Source: Trichoplax sp. H2 (Eukaryota; Placozoa; Uniplacotomia; Trichoplacea). From it: a DNA stretch of 64,000 bases. The stretch spans positions 186,001 to 250,000 of the forward strand of contig NOWV01000058.1 in the NCBI GenBank assembly GCA_003344405.1, written 5' to 3'. The position numbers and the translations under genes are program-made. The notes beneath the pieces were generated by a model. The model saw nothing but the letters and a program-made list of their open reading frames with translations, had not been told where the DNA came from and did not search any database. Position 1 is the stretch's first letter; each line of letters opens with the position of its first letter. Positions 61,406 to 64,000 of this stretch are shown here, in pieces.

Positions 61406-63447
61406 AAAACTATCCGAAGATGTCATTTGGAAGCGGAGATCCAAACGACATTCCAGATTTAATCATCGCTGTTAATCAGCCAGAAAAACATGGATCAGGT
61501 TTAGATGCTTATGTCAGTTATAATGTCGTTACTAAGGTACGTAAATTTATGTAATAGTCATAGCTATCATTCTGTTTTACTTAAGGATTACTTATAAACT
61601 CATGTTGAACCCAACTAAGATATCGCGAATAATTTGACCTAAATACATTTATGCGTATATGTATTTAAGCTAAACAATGTCTAATATGTCACGAAGAAAA
61701 TATTCATTAGTTGTCTATTATAACATCCACGTAAAAATATTTCTTGGAAAAGAGAGCGTAGATATAACTAGATCGATATAAAATCCTGTTTACACAATTT
61801 TCAATTTTATGCAGCACAATAGCCTATCCTTTAACCGTCAAATATTCAATACTATCCAGATCATTTTAGCTTAGTAATAACTAACGATAAAACTGTTATT
61901 ATAAATTTTTAAGCTAAACAGCACGTTATACATCGCAAAGAAAGTATCCACTAGTTGTCTATTATAACATCCACGTCAAGATACTTTAGGCTAAGAGAGC
62001 GTAGATACCTAGCATAACTTATAGGACTAGAATATCGTAAACTTGCGCTTATCCCATTTGAAGTGTGATATAAAACGGATAGGATTGTTTCCCTCAACCA
62101 AGACCAATAAAATACTATTAAGTAGCCATCATTCCTTCCTATTAGAAATACCTATATAGAACTCATGATAAAATAGAGAACAGAGCGTAACCTAGTTCCA
62201 CAAGCTTTACCACTATCGACTCGTTACGACTAAACTTTAAAATAGGCACGGGCTATGACCTAACAAGCACGGACATATTATCCTCTGATTGAATCGGCTA
62301 TCTCAAGATTGATCAAATAAATGCTGATTATTGTCGTAATCTTTCTAGTGCTACCATTACGTAATTACTCGCCATTTTAAAAATCGATCAGTCTTGTCAA
62401 AATTTGAAGTAGCCTATATCTAATATACTTAGGTGATAAATAAATTGTTCTGAACCTATCCTTTACATTCAAAGTAGCAAGAATTCGACTAGTTATGCAC
62501 CCAAATTTCTTTGCAACTGTGCTTTTAATATTTGTAGGTATGCCATCAAATTTGATTACTAGCCATCTATAATAGCCTCATTGCTACTACACTGACGTAC
62601 TTTATTCTATGCAAACCATTACACCATCCAAAATAATCGAGGATCAATATTAATTTACTTGTTAAAGTTATGGTGATCTTGATTGAATTATCTAGACAAC
62701 AAGAACTGCCTTTGATGCAGCGGAATATAGTGTTAGAAGAAGATATCAAGATTTCTTATGGCTTCATACACGATTAACAGAAAATTTTCCATTAGTTATT
62801 ATCCCTGTAAGACTGAAATATTTATTTAAAGTATAATGTCATTTCTTGTAGAAAATGGATGTGACATCACCCAATAATATTGATTCTAAATAGTTAATTG
62901 TCGATATGTCTAGATATTTGAAATCGCTTTAATTTCAGTTCTTTCCATTGCTTTCTCATTCTTTTCAATCTAGCCATTACCTGAGAAACAAGTCCTTAAA
63001 CGTCTTGATCGCTTTACTCCAGAATTTATCCATTTAAGGCAATTAGCTTTAGAGAAATTTTTAGTAAGAGTGGCAAAACATGAAAAATTGACCAATTGCG
63101 ACGAATTAAAAACTTTCCTTACTGCTAAAGCTTGGGTAAAGATTTTTTTCTAATATATCCAGAATAGCGAATGGCTCAATTTGTATTTACATACAGTACT
63201 TTTCCAAATAATTAGAGCAACTTGTTTTCACTCCTCTATTAGGAACTAACCTCGGCTAAAAAGCAAACATCAGGCCTCATTAATAAAGTTGGTGGTAGAA
63301 TCGAGCAAGTCAAAAATTATGCTAGCTCCATCAAGATTAAAAATCGAAATATGGATTTTGTACTCATGCACGATTACGTTGTTAATTTATCCGAGAAATT
63401 AACACAAATAGATCGTATTTCTCAACGGATTAGTAAAGATCAATCTG
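61406..63447 (+). CDS. SNX7/SNX30-type sorting nexin, partial (PX domain and start of BAR)
   Basis: Exons 61406-61536, 62696-62806, 62974-63135 and 63243-63447 are in one frame, with phase 0 at the first three junctions and phase 1 at the end. The first exon has [13 protein letters not shown]. The second has [18 protein letters not shown], the phosphoinositide-binding RRYQDF of PX domains. The third continues [14 protein letters not shown] and ends in FLTAKAW, all hallmarks of SNX7/SNX30. The fourth, [16 protein letters not shown], begins the BAR-like coiled region. These proteins sit on early endosomes and form PX-BAR heterodimers (with SNX4) in endosome recycling and autophagy. The remaining BAR exons lie beyond the window. 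The first exon contains an in-frame ATG at 61421, but an upstream exon may supply the true start. I cannot separate SNX7 from SNX30. Confidence 0.88.
61651..62024. repeat. Diverged direct duplication in a sorting nexin intron
   Basis: About 130 bp at 61651-61790 recur at 61903-62024. Shared blocks are taagctaaaca, tagttgtctattataacatc and agagagcgtagata. It is noncoding and lies in the intron after the first recognised exon. Confidence 0.65.
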
Positions 63448-64000
63448 GTAAGTCATAATAAAGATGTACTTTTATACTTAGAACGGATAAAAAGCATACA
63501 CTTGGTTAAAAATGAGTATTAGTTTGTTTAGCATTAGAAACGGTCTACATAAAATATTCTTGTGAAATTCCAACTTGAGTACCGCAGTGCTACACAGTTT
63601 TAAGAATACAGTAGTAAAAATAGATCTGAAAATCAATGATACCTAATATTAACTTTTAGTAAATATGAGCATGTTTCCTTAACTCAAATCGCTGATACTG
63701 TTATTATAGTTGAAATCCAAATAGTAGGACCAGTAGTTCTTAGAAATAGTGCGCAACAATAGTATAAGATTCCAACGTGTAAATTACAACTGCTAGACAA
63801 AATGTTAACAGGATTCCGAGACATAATTAGAGTATATCATGTTACATATGAAAAAATTCTTCAAGAAAAACTGATACTATTTTGCAATAACCTTATCGTG
63901 GTTTTAGTGGAAGCCTACTGATATTGTTGATCCTTTAGAAAATATTACTGTATTATTGAAATAATCAATAATATATATTTACAAATTTTCTGGAGGCGCA

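Overview
The window looks like nuclear DNA of an early-branching animal, most likely a placozoan such as Trichoplax. This is an inference from three things: single-copy animal genes with clear human counterparts, many short introns with standard GT-AG borders, and strongly AT-rich intergenic DNA. I placed exons by hand from splice sites, reading-frame phase and remembered family conservation. No search was run.

Layout, left to right. An SLC38A9-like lysosomal transporter runs off the left edge on the minus strand (four exons at 28-1044). About 9 kb without a recognisable gene follows, holding a GTAC-rich palindromic repeat field and a TA-flanked inverted-repeat element. A 36-exon nucleoporin NUP155 gene lies on the minus strand (20136 to 10290). 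A tiny two-exon gene for a 67-residue protein sits 125 bp upstream of it. A 124-bp tandem array is at 21.4-22.3 kb. TXNDC12/ERp18 (plus, 24467-29511) ends in a KDEL signal and hosts a tRNA-Cys in its last intron. RAB3 (minus, 37367-32561) and INIP/SOSS-C (plus, 39213-42415) diverge from one GTAC-palindrome-rich region. STK11/LKB1 (minus, 50015-43739) has nine exons and a textbook U12-type AT-AC intron. The right part holds a short intronless unknown gene (54.3-54.8 kb), several tandem or dispersed repeats, and the PX-domain half of an SNX7/SNX30-type sorting nexin that runs off the right edge.

The genes are ordinary housekeeping functions: nuclear pore scaffold, ER thiol oxidoreduction, vesicle fusion, DNA repair, energy sensing and endosomal sorting. 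SLC38A9 (amino-acid input to mTORC1) and LKB1 (energy input through AMPK) act on the same growth-control pathway, but there is no sign that their proximity is functional.

The features most worth a second look are the U12 AT-AC intron of LKB1, the conserved Ser-x-Cys farnesylation tail of LKB1, and the GTAC-palindrome fields just upstream of several gene starts. Three 20-N gaps are each flanked by duplicated sequence, which points to unmerged or allelic contig ends.
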